Source of the DNA: Marsupella aquatica
Taxonomy: Eukaryota; Marchantiophyta
Length of the DNA: 64,000 nt
Assembly: GCA_973895155.1 (NCBI GenBank)
Contig: OZ316899.1
Location: 3,100,001 to 3,164,000, forward strand
Direction: 5' to 3'
Part shown: one piece after another, positions 52,599 to 62,148 of the stretch
Layout: the number at the start of each line of letters is the position of its first letter
How positions within the stretch are numbered: the first letter of the stretch is position 1
Notes under the pieces: generated by a model
Databases searched by the model: none
The model's input: the letters and a program-made list of their open reading frames with translations, nothing else
Told to the model about the DNA's origin: nothing
Program-made: the position numbers and the translations under genes

Positions 52599-55500
52599 AT
52601 GTCTGAGGGAGATCCACCGAATAAAAGAAAACCTACCAAGACCTCCAGTAATTCGGATGCTGCAAAATTAGTAGTGACCCCTCGCACATTGTTACCCGAA
52701 TTCCAGTCACCAGGAGCACCTGCACCGGGTAGTGTGTGGAAACAAGTGGGATCTATTCAAGAGGCAAGTGGCTCTTTGGAAAGGCCCACGTCGACCCGAC
52801 CCCTGTTTGTAAATCTTCGTTCAGGTCCAAAACTTATTGGTTCTCAAAAGACCAAGCTCCGCCAGCAGACAGTACGTTCGGTGAACCAAATTGACTCTGG
52901 TGTGGATAGTACCACTGAGAGGGCCTTATCTCATACCGAAGGAAGAAATTTGGGTTTGCCCGAGAATACAGTTGCAGAATCGCTGGCCCAAGATAATTCT
53001 GTCGATCTTTCACAATTGGATAATCCAGAACCACTGAGTGAAGCCGGTGGTTCGTCTTCTAGTGAGACAAGCAGCAGTTCAGGCTTGGGCAGCCCAAACC
53101 CATTTGCTACCCGATCAGCTCTTCCTTTCGTTACCCTCCTAGCTCCAACCACGATGGCTCGAAATAATGTGAGGTACGACCGGTTCTTCGGTACTTCCAA
53201 GGAGGATGCAGAGGTGTATTTGAAAGAATTTGAAGCTGCAGCTGCATCCAATGGACAGAGTCAAGACGCTGAAAAAGCCAATCTGTTTGGTGGTCTAATG
53301 AAAAAGGGTGCTCAGAAATGGTATGACCGTTTTCCGGACAAGCAGGATTGGGGGAAATTGAAGGCTGCTTTCTTGGCCAAATATAAAGAAGAAGGAGCAG
53401 CTGCGCGTGCCTTTGCCCGAATCTCACATCTGCACATGAAGAAACATGGGTCTGTGAGGAAATATGCCGACAAATTATTGGATTTGGTAGATCAATATAA
53501 TCCAGCTACCTCGAAATCTACTATCAAGGACTGGTTTATTAACGGTTTACCCTCCAGGATTGCTCGTTACGTGAGACGAGAAGGTGGCACCACTTTGGAA
53601 GAAGTACAAGAGGCAGCCCAGAAGTACGTAGACTCGGAGATTTCAGAGAGAAAACGAGTTAAGAAGGACCTGAAGAAAGACAAAAGAAAGAAGAAGAAAA
53701 CGTCCAGGTCTAAATCTGACTCGGAGACGGAATCAAGTGGAAGTAGCACTAGTGAGGAGGACGAGAGTACAAATTCGAGCACTAGTGATAGTTCAAGCTC
53801 AAGTTCCGACTCAGAATCCGTTGCTCCTAAAAAGAAGAAATCCTCTGTAAAAGGGAATAATAAAGTTCCCAACCAGAAGAAGATGGATCGCATGATGGAA
53901 GAACTCTCTGGCCAATTGTCCAAGTTGAATGTCAATATCGCCGCGGTAAAACCAGTACGAAGGTTGCCTGCTCCCATGAGAATGAACGTATGGTGCACCC
54001 GATGCAGTCAGCAGGGCCATTACCCGAACGAGTGCCCCACATTACGAACCCCGGTGAATTATGTAGATGGTCAAGAAGAGGCTGAGGAGTATGAGTACGA
54101 TCCCACGTATACCGTCCAAACAGCACCCCCTGGACAGTATTTCCCACCACCTCCTGCTTCCAGACCGACTTGGGGACCACCTAAGCCCACTTTCAATAAA
54201 CCAACGTCAAGACCACCCATGGGACCCCCGGGAGGATACCCACCACGAGGAATGCCGCGTCAAAAAGGGGCTTGTTGGAATTGTGGCCAACCTGATCATT
54301 ATTCACCCCAGTGCCCTTATCCCAAACAGGAGGTGGGGTATACACCTGTCTGTGGGAACTGTGGAAAAGAAGGACACTTACCGGTGGAATGCCCGAATCC
54401 GGCTAAGCCTAGGCTGATGGTTCGATTTGCTCAAGAGCCAGTTAAAGAAGCAAGTCGACCTGAAGCCAAGATTCGGATGGTTTATTCTGAAGAGATGGAG
54501 CAATGCAGCTTCATTCAACATATGGATGTAAATCGGGTGGAATTAAAGCCAGATTCACTTTTTCATCAACCAGTATCCGGGGTGGTGCCTGATGTCTTGG
54601 TAAGTCATTTAGTGAAACCTGAAGTAGTTGGTATGCCGAATGATCGAGTTCAGAATCGGGATAAAGTTCTGACTAATATTTACGCAACTACTCGTTCGAA
54701 GAAAAAGGAGACCAAGAAGCACGAGCATCAGAAGGTCGCGAAAGCTCCCAAGGATGAAGGGCGCAAGCCATGTAAGGAAGGCCTCGACAAAGAAGACGAC
54801 CCTGCTTATGACCGATATGACCCAAAATACTTCTTGCCCGACATCTCTTTGGAAGTGAAAGACCATCTGGAAGAGCTAGTTAAGGAGCAAGTGCAATCTC
54901 CTAACCCACCAGTAGTAGTCAAAGCTAAAGAGCCACTGAAAAATCCAGGTTATGATATTGTTGAAGATGTCAAGAATCATCCTGCACATATCACCATTGG
55001 GGAATTATTACAGGACAATCCGGTTTATAGGCGACAGCTGAGGAGCCTCCTTGCAGGAAAACGGAGGAAGAAGAAGTTACCTTCGGTGGATGTGCTACGA
55101 ACAGAGTGGGAGGACAAAGGACCGATGGAAATTGAGGTTCAAATCCAGGGGTGTGTCATTCGGAGAGTTCCTGTGGATGGAGGAGCCAGCGTTAATCTGA
55201 TTACACAGTCAGCAGCATTTAATTTGGGTTTCACTAAGTTTGAGCCCACTCCCAAGATTTTGCGCATGGCGGATCAGTCTCGTGTGGTACCCATAGGGAA
55301 GCTGACCAGAGTAGAAACTTTGATTGCTGGTGTCCCTTTTCTGTTGGATTATGTGGTTATTAATCCGGAAATACCATCCAGCTTTCCTGTTTTGTTAGGC
55401 CGACCATGGTTGTATAAGGCTCAAGTTCAGGTTAATTGGCAATCTCAAGAGCTTTCATTTGGGAAGCCTAAGGTGACTGTTAGTTGGGTTCCGGAACCAC

Positions 55501-55652
55501 ATTTTGGAGAAACACAAACAGATGATGGGTACACCTCGGATTTTTCGACCTCTTCGCTAGTCCTGCAGCCATTGGAATTTGAACTGGAGGAAGTTCGTTA
55601 CTTGGAAGTTTATCTGTCTGATGCTCCCATAAAACCAACTAGGCCCTCCTGA
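52599..55652 (+). CDS. gag-pro: Gag-protease polyprotein, 1017 residues
   Basis: The N-terminal 190 residues are polar and Ser-rich. The capsid-type gag domain spans about 190-360 (YLKEFEAAAASNGQ, KWYDRFPDKQDWGKLKAAFL, ISHLHMKKHGSVRKYADKLL). A very basic stretch and a Ser/Glu/Asp run follow (about 360-420). Three CCHC knuckles lie at about 466-479, 559-572 and 585-598, separated by a Pro/Gly-rich linker, and bind the RNA genome. The retropepsin domain is near 845-960 with active site VPVDGGASVNLI (Asp860) and the downstream FPVLLGRPW motif. The frame ends in TGA at 55650. Pol follows in the same frame after that single stop. ATG 52599 is the first ATG of this frame and precedes all conserved regions. 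Confidence 0.9.
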   Translation: MSEGDPPNKRKPTKTSSNSDAAKLVVTPRTLLPEFQSPGAPAPGSVWKQVGSIQEASGSLERPTSTRPLFVNLRSGPKLIGSQKTKLRQQTVRSVNQIDSGVDSTTERALSHTEGRNLGLPENTVAESLAQDNSVDLSQLDNPEPLSEAGGSSSSETSSSSGLGSPNPFATRSALPFVTLLAPTTMARNNVRYDRFFGTSKEDAEVYLKEFEAAAASNGQSQDAEKANLFGGLMKKGAQKWYDRFPDKQDWGKLKAAFLAKYKEEGAAARAFARISHLHMKKHGSVRKYADKLLDLVDQYNPATSKSTIKDWFINGLPSRIARYVRREGGTTLEEVQEAAQKYVDSEISERKRVKKDLKKDKRKKKKTSRSKSDSETESSGSSTSEEDESTNSSTSDSSSSSSDSESVAPKKKKSSVKGNNKVPNQKKMDRMMEELSGQLSKLNVNIAAVKPVRRLPAPMRMNVWCTRCSQQGHYPNECPTLRTPVNYVDGQEEAEEYEYDPTYTVQTAPPGQYFPPPPASRPTWGPPKPTFNKPTSRPPMGPPGGYPPRGMPRQKGACWNCGQPDHYSPQCPYPKQEVGYTPVCGNCGKEGHLPVECPNPAKPRLMVRFAQEPVKEASRPEAKIRMVYSEEMEQCSFIQHMDVNRVELKPDSLFHQPVSGVVPDVLVSHLVKPEVVGMPNDRVQNRDKVLTNIYATTRSKKKETKKHEHQKVAKAPKDEGRKPCKEGLDKEDDPAYDRYDPKYFLPDISLEVKDHLEELVKEQVQSPNPPVVVKAKEPLKNPGYDIVEDVKNHPAHITIGELLQDNPVYRRQLRSLLAGKRRKKKLPSVDVLRTEWEDKGPMEIEVQIQGCVIRRVPVDGGASVNLITQSAAFNLGFTKFEPTPKILRMADQSRVVPIGKLTRVETLIAGVPFLLDYVVINPEIPSSFPVLLGRPWLYKAQVQVNWQSQELSFGKPKVTVSWVPEPHFGETQTDDGYTSDFSTSSLVLQPLEFELEEVRYLEVYLSDAPIKPTRPS

Positions 55653-55658
55653 CAATTA
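55650..55658 (+). promoter_or_regulatory. Probable stop-codon readthrough site (TGA CAATTA)
   Basis: The gag-pro stop is followed at once by CAATTA, and the same frame runs on into pol without another stop. Stop-CAATTA matches the STOP-CARYYA context that supports leaky termination in tobamoviruses (UAG CAA UUA). Readthrough would give a gag-pro to gag-pro-pol ratio like that made by frameshifting in other retroelements. Readthrough itself is inferred. Confidence 0.7.
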
Positions 55659-58625
55659 ACTTCATCATCGGAAGTGGGCCCAGCAGCAGACGAACCTCCT
55701 AATACTGAGGCTAATAGGGATTTACACCATGATATGGGAATGTCAGCTACCCTTGAGCCATTTGCACCAGAAGTATCCAAACTTGGACTTCAGCCGGCAA
55801 ACCTCACGGATGGAATTGTGGATCCAAAAGCTTGTCAGAAAATCGAAATTGAGCCAGGCAAGTTTTTGAATATTGGTAAGCATATCGAAGGAGAGCTACG
55901 GGAACAGTATATCAGTTTATTAACCCAGTATAAAGATGTCTTTGCCTGGAGTCATTCTGATTTAAAAGGTATCCATCCACATTTGGGCGAACATCGTATT
56001 GACCTTATGGAAGGAGCAGTACCTGTCCGACAGAGACAGTACCGTTTGAATCCCAAATATTCCATCCTGGTTAAAGACGAGTTGGACAAGCTCACGACTG
56101 CTGGATTTATCTACCCGGTCTTGAGTAGTGAATGGGTCTCACCAATTGTCATTGTCCCCAAAAAGCCGGGACCCGATGGTAAAACGAAAATTCGCGTTTG
56201 TCAAGACTTCCGGAAGTTGAATGCTGCCACTCGGAAAGATCATTATCCTTTGCCATTTATTGATCTGGTACTTGATTCAGTGGCCTTGCATGAGTTATAC
56301 AGTTTTTTAGATGGGTACTCTGGTTATAACCAGGTGTCCATTCGGAAGGAGGATCACGACAAGACTACGTTCACCACCGACTGGGGTACATATGCATTTA
56401 CCATGATGCCTTTTGGGCTGTGTAATGCCCCGGGTACTTTTCAGCGCATTATGATGATTATTTTTCAAGAATATTTGCGGCATTTCATGGAGATTTTTAT
56501 TGACGACTTTTGTGTTTACGGGTCAGCGGCTGAACACCTCGTCCATTTGGAGAAGACATTTCAGAAGTGTAGAGAGGCTCAGTTGTGTCTTCATCCAGAA
56601 AAGTGCTTTATTGGTATGAAGGAGGGAATTTTGTTAGGCCATGTTATTTCACAACGCGGCATTGAGGTTGATACAGAGAAGGTTAGAGTAATTATGGAGT
56701 TGCAACCACCGACCGATTTAAAGCAGCTTCGTGCTTTTCTGGGACATGTGGGGTATTATCGTCGGTTCATTTATAAACATGCTAATATTGCCTTACCCTT
56801 AACCCAACTGTTAAAAAGTGATGTGGAATATACATGGAATGAGGAGCGGCAGCAAGCATTCCAGTTGCTCAAGGATCGGTTAATCTCTGCACCTATTTTG
56901 TCACCCCCAGATTGGACTAAGAAGTTTCATGTCTTCATTGACTCTTCTGCGTTCTGCATTGGAGCTAATCTCAGTCAGAAGGATGTGGAAAACCGTGACC
57001 ATCCAATTTACTATGCCAGCCGCCAAATGAGTGCAGCCGAGAAAAACTACTCCGTCACTGAACGGGAAGCTTTGGCCATCGTCTTTGCGTGTAAGAAATT
57101 TCGTCACTATTTGTTGGGGTATCAGGTTACTTTTCACACTGATCATAATTCCTTAAAATATTTGGTTAACCAAGTGGATCTCTCAGGACGAGTAGCCCGC
57201 TGGGTTTTACTACTCCAAGAATTTGATTATGAAGTTCATGTCCGACCTGGCAAACATCATGAGAATGCAGACTTCCTATCTCGGTTACCTGGTCCGGAGA
57301 ATCAGCATAATCTCTCCGATGAATTTCCTGACGAGCATTTGTGGCACATTGAAGGGGAGTCTTCTCGATATTTTAATATTGTGCACATGCTGCTTCAAGG
57401 AACGTTCCCTGAAGGCTTTAATGCGGAAGAACGAGCTGTCTTTGCTCATAAGGTGGGTCCCTATACCATTATTCGGGGCACTTTGTTTAAACAAGGTCCT
57501 GATCAACAATTGCGACGTTGTCTAGAGGATAGGGAACTTCCCCAAGTAATTGAAGCTTTACATTCAGGAGAAACCGGTGGGCATTATGCAGTGAATACCA
57601 CAGTTAAGAAAATTTTGGATGCTGGATACTGGTGGCCTACTATGCATCGAGATACTTACAATTTTATTAAGACCTGTGATCCCTGTCAAAGGATCGGGAA
57701 GCCCACTGCTAGTTCCAAATGGCCTCTTACGCCTATCCTTCCGTTGGCACCATTTGAGAAATGGGGGATTGATTTTATTGGCCCAATTTCTCCAGCAGCT
57801 CGGAAAAGCCGAAGCAAATATATTATTCTGGCCACTGATTATGCCACCAAATGGGTAGAGGCGAAAGCTACTCGCAAGAATGATGCTATAACCGCAGCTG
57901 CATTTCTCTTTGAGCACATTATCACCCGGTTTGGTTGTCCTTTGGAGTTGGTAAGCGATAGGGGTTTGCATTTTCTTAACTCAACTATTGAGTTAATCAC
58001 TGACCTTTATCTTATCAAGCATCGCAAAACTACTCCTTACAACCCCCGAGCTAATGGCTTAACCGAGAGAGCTAATGGCATTATGGGCAAGATTCTGAAT
58101 AAAATGGTAGAATCTCACAAGACAGATTGGGATGTGAAGCTCCATTCTGCATTATGGGCTTACCGCACCGCTGAGAAGATTACAACTCTTCACACCCCCT
58201 TCTATCTGACCTATGGCCTGAATAGTATTATTCCAATAGAATTTTCGTTACCAACGGAACGTATCTTGGTACCACACCGACTCTCTCCTTCAGATAGTCT
58301 CTCACATCGGTTTTCCAATATTGTTAAATTAGAAGAAGTTAGACTTTTAGCATTAGACCATACAGTCACCATTCAGAACCAGCGTAAACTTGCTTATGAT
58401 AAGAAGCTGCGCGTAGTGCAGTTAGATGTTGGTGATTTAGCATTAGTCTTTGATTCTCGTTATATGCTATTTCCTGGGAAACTTCATACTCATTGGATTG
58501 GTCCTTACCGAGTTACACACATCTGGGATAATGGTTCAGTTTCATTGACTACCTTAGATGGTCACCCACTTAACACTAGAATCAATGGGTTTAGGATTAA
58601 ACGGTACTATGAGTCTTCCATTTAG
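55653..58625 (+). CDS. pol: Pol: reverse transcriptase, RNase H, integrase
   Basis: The first usable ATG is at about 55732, but the frame is open from the TGA at 55650, so it is probably made by readthrough. RT has VPVRQRQYRLNPKY, WVSPIVIVPKK, VCQDFRKLNAATRKDHYPLP, MPFGLCNAPGTFQRIM and the catalytic FIDDFCVYG. RNase H has FHVFIDSSAFCIGANLSQ, YSVTEREALAIVFACKKFRH and FHTDHNSLKYL. Integrase has the zinc-binding H-H-C-C region (HYAVNTTVKK, CDPCQRIGK), catalytic WGIDFIGP, LVSDRGLHF and NGLTERANG, and the C-terminal LVFDSRYMLFPGKLHTHWIGPYRV module. There is no chromodomain. All catalytic residues appear intact. It copies RNA to DNA in the particle and inserts it in the nucleus. Confidence 0.92.
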   Translation, partial: QLTSSSEVGPAADEPPNTEANRDLHHDMGMSATLEPFAPEVSKLGLQPANLTDGIVDPKACQKIEIEPGKFLNIGKHIEGELREQYISLLTQYKDVFAWSHSDLKGIHPHLGEHRIDLMEGAVPVRQRQYRLNPKYSILVKDELDKLTTAGFIYPVLSSEWVSPIVIVPKKPGPDGKTKIRVCQDFRKLNAATRKDHYPLPFIDLVLDSVALHELYSFLDGYSGYNQVSIRKEDHDKTTFTTDWGTYAFTMMPFGLCNAPGTFQRIMMIIFQEYLRHFMEIFIDDFCVYGSAAEHLVHLEKTFQKCREAQLCLHPEKCFIGMKEGILLGHVISQRGIEVDTEKVRVIMELQPPTDLKQLRAFLGHVGYYRRFIYKHANIALPLTQLLKSDVEYTWNEERQQAFQLLKDRLISAPILSPPDWTKKFHVFIDSSAFCIGANLSQKDVENRDHPIYYASRQMSAAEKNYSVTEREALAIVFACKKFRHYLLGYQVTFHTDHNSLKYLVNQVDLSGRVARWVLLLQEFDYEVHVRPGKHHENADFLSRLPGPENQHNLSDEFPDEHLWHIEGESSRYFNIVHMLLQGTFPEGFNAEERAVFAHKVGPYTIIRGTLFKQGPDQQLRRCLEDRELPQVIEALHSGETGGHYAVNTTVKKILDAGYWWPTMHRDTYNFIKTCDPCQRIGKPTASSKWPLTPILPLAPFEKWGIDFIGPISPAARKSRSKYIILATDYATKWVEAKATRKNDAITAAAFLFEHIITRFGCPLELVSDRGLHFLNSTIELITDLYLIKHRKTTPYNPRANGLTERANGIMGKILNKMVESHKTDWDVKLHSALWAYRTAEKITTLHTPFYLTYGLNSIIPIEFSLPTERILVPHRLSPSDSLSHRFSNIVKLEEVRLLALDHTVTIQNQRKLAYDKKLRVVQLDVGDLALVFDSRYMLFPGKLHTHWIGPYRVTHIWDNGSVSLTTLDGHPLNTRINGFRIKRYYESSI

Positions 58626-58647
58626 AATTCCACCTGGGACAGGTTGC

Positions 58648-58664
58648 AATTTAAGTGGAGGGCG
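58648..58664 (+). other. Internal polypurine-like tract (PPT1)
   Basis: AATTTAAGTGGAGGGCGG lies 30 bp after pol. The tract that primes the 3' LTR (62131-62148) reads AAATTTAAGTGGAGGGCTA. The two share AATTTAAGTGGAGGG exactly. An upstream copy this similar is not expected by chance. Confidence 0.65.
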
Positions 58665-59008
58665 GTAGTTATACTTAGTTAGAATTAGTGACCCTCCCTA
58701 GTAAGTATTCGGCATATTTTTTAAATTTTTTTTAGTTACTTTCAGTTTTTACATTGGACGCTGTGAAAAGCGTCCATTGTAACTCGACGCTGGGGAAGCG
58801 TCCACTTAGTTTACAAAGGACGTTGTGCAGAGGTCCGCTTTTGTATTAGTTCAGTTGCATGAGACGCTGTGAGCCGATGACTAGGCATCTTGTACAATGG
58901 CGGATTGCGACAGCTCAACGGGACGCTGAGGAGTAAGCAGTCGCGCTTCGCCCTAGTTCACTATGGAACACGATTCTCACTGAGCTTACGGAGCTAACAA
59001 GTCACGCG
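58665..59008 (+). other. Spacer between pol and ORF B with U3-like palindromes
   Basis: An AT-rich stretch followed by GACGCTGTGAAAAGCGTCC (58757), GACGCTGGGGAAGCGTCC (58785) and weaker copies to about 58930. The order AT-rich start, palindromes, ORF B matches the first part of the ORF B units at 14084 and 34070. This spacer looks like the beginning of an ancestral U3. Confidence 0.55.
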
Positions 59009-61582
59009 ATGGCGGAGACTGAGCTGACGACGCGACCAATACTCACAGACATTCCATCGAATGCAGTGCATAGGCGGCAGTTGAAGACGGCTCTGGCAAA
59101 AATGGGCTTGAAGAAGCTGCTTCAACTTCCTTGGAAGATTTGCGAATTCAGCCTTATCGATCAAGGTGTCTGGGACGCTGAAGAAAGGATTGGTGTGCGC
59201 TCGCGTCCCAGTGTTTGGACTGAAGCGCTCATAGCGAAGGTCTATTCGACGCCGATGGAGGGCGAGGATTTACAGAGGGTTGATTGTGAGCCTCGGGTTT
59301 ATGTAGAATCCTTCTTCGCTCCAGGATCTTTCAAGAGGCGGAATGGATGGCTAGCGGCGGACTGCTTAGATAATTCTCTGCAGCGTCTATTTCGATTTCT
59401 GGCACCAATTTTCTACCCAGAAAGCCAGACGCGCATCACTCTTTCGTTCGCTGCAACGGTGATCTGTTCATTAGAACAGACGCAGTCTATCAATTGGACG
59501 AAGGTTTTGCACCGAGTAATTCATACTCAGGTCAAAAATTTTCGTAGCAGGCTGAAAACGGGGAAAATAAGGTGTACCTACTTGGCCCCTTATTTAGCTC
59601 ACATTTACCATAAGTATGACTGTCTGCTTGTCTTGGAAAAAGATTTTTATCGCAACAATCAGAGAGCATCTACCGGTGAAGCAAATTATATGCCTGAAGT
59701 ACGAGAAGTCCGAGCCAATTCCACAGTGGTAGAGCTATGTGCAATACTCGACTGTGAGGAACCTGAACTGGTGGGTGAAGTTCGGAAATTGAAAGAGACA
59801 AGAGCATCAGCTGAAGGGAGTGACGATCCGATTCTTCACCAACCAAGAGAGGCTCAAGTTGCCGAAGATGTTCCTTCAGCAATGCCAACAGGGTTGGAGC
59901 ATTCTATGTCACCTCGACTCTCGTGTTCACCTTGTGCTGCCGAGCCTATTTATGATGTTGATCAGGATAATTCTGCTTCTCGGATGAATGTTGAAGATGA
60001 GGTGAGGGTGGATGAAGAAGGTTTTTCAGGGGAACCTCTTCAACATTCTACTGCTGAGGACGAGTATGATGGATTTACTTCTACCCCTGTTTTGGTTCCC
60101 ATAGAGGCAAATAGTGATGCTTTGCAGGCTTTACAGGAGTATGATTCGTCCGACTCTCTTAGTTCTAGCCCAAATATAGGTGAAATCCCTCTGGTCCAGG
60201 AGTCAGAAATATTAAGCTCAGAAATTGTGAAGCTGGTTAAAGTTGATTCGGAGGATGCAATTGTGGATATAGACGAAGTAGGTGAACCAGTGACTTCTCC
60301 CCAATCTGTCGCAAGATACCCTGCCTGGTCTACACCTGGTTCACTCATATCGATTCCTTTGGATATAACTAAGGAATTAGATGAGGCAATAGCCGCGATA
60401 GGAGCTCCTTCATTTCCGCCTGTAAAATGGGTTTCTCCTGAAGATGAGTTGATTGAAGGAGGCTCTGCTGGTTTTCCGAGTCGCAATCAGGTATCTGGTA
60501 ATATGGGTATATCTGTACCCATATTGGTACCCGAGACACCCGCTTCGACAACCAGCTCAGCACCAGTTTCATTGGCTACAAACGAGGATAAAAACATTCG
60601 GGAGGAGTTTTCAGTGACGTATACTCGAAAATCTTGGAAACGGTTGCGCCATGCTATCAGTCGACAGATCTTTCCTGAAGCATCTTCCCAGGATTTTGAA
60701 CAGGGAGAAGCACCTGTCGGAACAGACGAGCTACCCCTTCCTGTACTTTTGACAGATCGAACTAACCAGGAAGTCTCTTTACCTAGCGATAATTTTAAAG
60801 AAGAACTTCCTGTTTTAGTACCAATGCATCCCATTGCAGATCAACCAGCTACTGTTGCAAGAGAAGAATTTGAACCACTGGAGCCCGAACCTTCTGCTCC
60901 TTCGTCTCCTGTTACATTGCCAATTCGACCAGTTAAGGAGTCAGTGATTCCTTCCGCTATGCCAGATGTAATTTTCCGTTGGATAGGAGCACCAAGTGAT
61001 GGAGAAGAAGACGAAGACCCTCGCATTATCAGAGTACCTCCTCGACTTCGGCATACAGTGGATTTGCCACCCCGAAATCCTATCCCTAATTTGGCTTCAA
61101 TTCACAGGTGGGAGAAGAAACATTTTCGAGTAGCTTTTCGACATCTGGAGATGGAGAGCATTTTGCAGCAGCAGCAGATTTTGCCAATGACATCCCATCC
61201 GAGGATTCGTAGTTTGATTCGCACATATGAACCTGGGAAGGCGGTTCCTCCCATTGATAAGGACAGACGACATAAGTTTTCGGAGTTCGAAATTTGGTGT
61301 TGGGTGTATATGCTTCGACGAGCTCAAGCTCCATTTCCGCCCCTTGTGCCGGAAATTCCATGGCCCTATCCATACTATGTTTGGGTTTGTCCTGGTGGGT
61401 TTGCTATTCCAATTAAATATGAGAAGAAGCTTGTTAAGCTAAGGGAGCAGTTGATTACAAAACAATGTATGCTACCGGCTTCCCAAGGGTTCAAGTCGCT
61501 TAGGTGTTTAGCGTTCCTACCTATTATTCCTTCTTATCCGGATGTGATTATTCAAGGTGTTTTATCTAGGACACAGATTTGA
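59009..61582 (+). CDS. ORF B, intact copy, 857 residues, unknown function
   Basis: A single uninterrupted frame from ATG 59009. The N-terminal 200 residues contain KKLLQLPWKICEF, NGWLAADC, FRFLAPIFYP, INWTKVLHR and CTYLAPYLAHIYHKYDCLL. Then come LCAILDCEEPELVGEV, a long acidic Ser/Glu/Pro-rich linker (about 270-690), and a C-terminal domain with the signature PFPPLVPEIPWPYPYYVW (about 773-790). Copies at 15055 and 34582 share the N-terminal blocks, and 15055 also the C-terminal signature. No signal peptide or clear membrane helix was seen, so an envelope role is not supported. It sits where envelope-like ORFs lie in some Athila elements. It probably needs a spliced or subgenomic RNA. The TGA at 61580 is followed in frame by ORF C. 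Confidence 0.75.
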   Translation: MAETELTTRPILTDIPSNAVHRRQLKTALAKMGLKKLLQLPWKICEFSLIDQGVWDAEERIGVRSRPSVWTEALIAKVYSTPMEGEDLQRVDCEPRVYVESFFAPGSFKRRNGWLAADCLDNSLQRLFRFLAPIFYPESQTRITLSFAATVICSLEQTQSINWTKVLHRVIHTQVKNFRSRLKTGKIRCTYLAPYLAHIYHKYDCLLVLEKDFYRNNQRASTGEANYMPEVREVRANSTVVELCAILDCEEPELVGEVRKLKETRASAEGSDDPILHQPREAQVAEDVPSAMPTGLEHSMSPRLSCSPCAAEPIYDVDQDNSASRMNVEDEVRVDEEGFSGEPLQHSTAEDEYDGFTSTPVLVPIEANSDALQALQEYDSSDSLSSSPNIGEIPLVQESEILSSEIVKLVKVDSEDAIVDIDEVGEPVTSPQSVARYPAWSTPGSLISIPLDITKELDEAIAAIGAPSFPPVKWVSPEDELIEGGSAGFPSRNQVSGNMGISVPILVPETPASTTSSAPVSLATNEDKNIREEFSVTYTRKSWKRLRHAISRQIFPEASSQDFEQGEAPVGTDELPLPVLLTDRTNQEVSLPSDNFKEELPVLVPMHPIADQPATVAREEFEPLEPEPSAPSSPVTLPIRPVKESVIPSAMPDVIFRWIGAPSDGEEDEDPRIIRVPPRLRHTVDLPPRNPIPNLASIHRWEKKHFRVAFRHLEMESILQQQQILPMTSHPRIRSLIRTYEPGKAVPPIDKDRRHKFSEFEIWCWVYMLRRAQAPFPPLVPEIPWPYPYYVWVCPGGFAIPIKYEKKLVKLREQLITKQCMLPASQGFKSLRCLAFLPIIPSYPDVIIQGVLSRTQI

Positions 61583-61594
61583 AGGACACCATTT

Positions 61595-62071
61595 ATGAGA
61601 GATATCAAACGGTGTTGTCATTTATATGTATATAAGCCGTTACTTTTGCAGCATCCTGCAATTGTTTCCTTCTTTCTCCTTCGAATTGATATTTATCTGC
61701 TCATGTGGGACATCAAAGCTACTATGGATTGTTGGAATTCTTTACCCCGTGCTTTCCAACATTCCTTTGAAGGCAAGATCAAACTGGGAGGACATGCTAT
61801 TCAACACTTTGTTATTGATCCAGGCTCTCGAATTAATTTCCTCTCCCACAGACTGTGCCAGCAATTTGTTCATCAAGAAGTACAACCGATATCTGCTCAG
61901 ATATCAATCGATGGACGAATCATTAATCTTTGGGGAAGAGTTAAAGGAGTCCCAATACAGATCGGAGAAGAATTCCATGACCTCGATTTTTATATTCTGG
62001 ATTCGGATATCTCCCAACTCCCGTCAATGATTTTGAGCACTACTTGGATTATTAAGCCAGAATATTATTAA
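61595..62071 (+). CDS. ORF C: second retropepsin-like domain, 158 residues
   Basis: In frame with ORF B after TGA 61580-61582. The last 110 residues follow the retropepsin plan: GKIKLGGHAIQHFVIDPGSR (the active-site loop reads DPGS), INFLSHRLCQQF, a flap-like SIDGRIINLWGRVKGVPI, and PSMILSTTWII in place of the usual IlGxxWL. It parallels the protease in gag-pro (VDGGASVNLI, FPVLLGRPWL) without being a copy of it. The first 50 residues are aromatic-rich and unknown. It could be a working protease, a binding-only relative, or a C-terminal domain of ORF B reached by readthrough. Which is correct cannot be seen here. Confidence 0.55.
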   Translation: MRDIKRCCHLYVYKPLLLQHPAIVSFFLLRIDIYLLMWDIKATMDCWNSLPRAFQHSFEGKIKLGGHAIQHFVIDPGSRINFLSHRLCQQFVHQEVQPISAQISIDGRIINLWGRVKGVPIQIGEEFHDLDFYILDSDISQLPSMILSTTWIIKPEYY

Positions 62072-62130
62072 TGAAGAACATGTCACTCGCTTCTGATTCA
62101 ATTCGGTCATGTCTTGTGGGGACACGGCGA

Positions 62131-62148
62131 AATTTAAGTGGAGGGCTA
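62131..62148 (+). other. Polypurine tract of the 3' LTR (PPT2)
   Basis: AAATTTAAGTGGAGGGCTA directly upstream of the LTR start. It is the expected primer site for plus-strand DNA. Confidence 0.8.

Noticed and set aside
53567-53998. Minus-strand frame opposite the gag basic/acidic region
   Set aside because: Shadow of the intact gag-pro gene.
59009-61582. ORF B as a retroviral-type envelope protein
   Set aside because: The position fits, but no signal peptide, furin-like site or clear membrane helix is visible.
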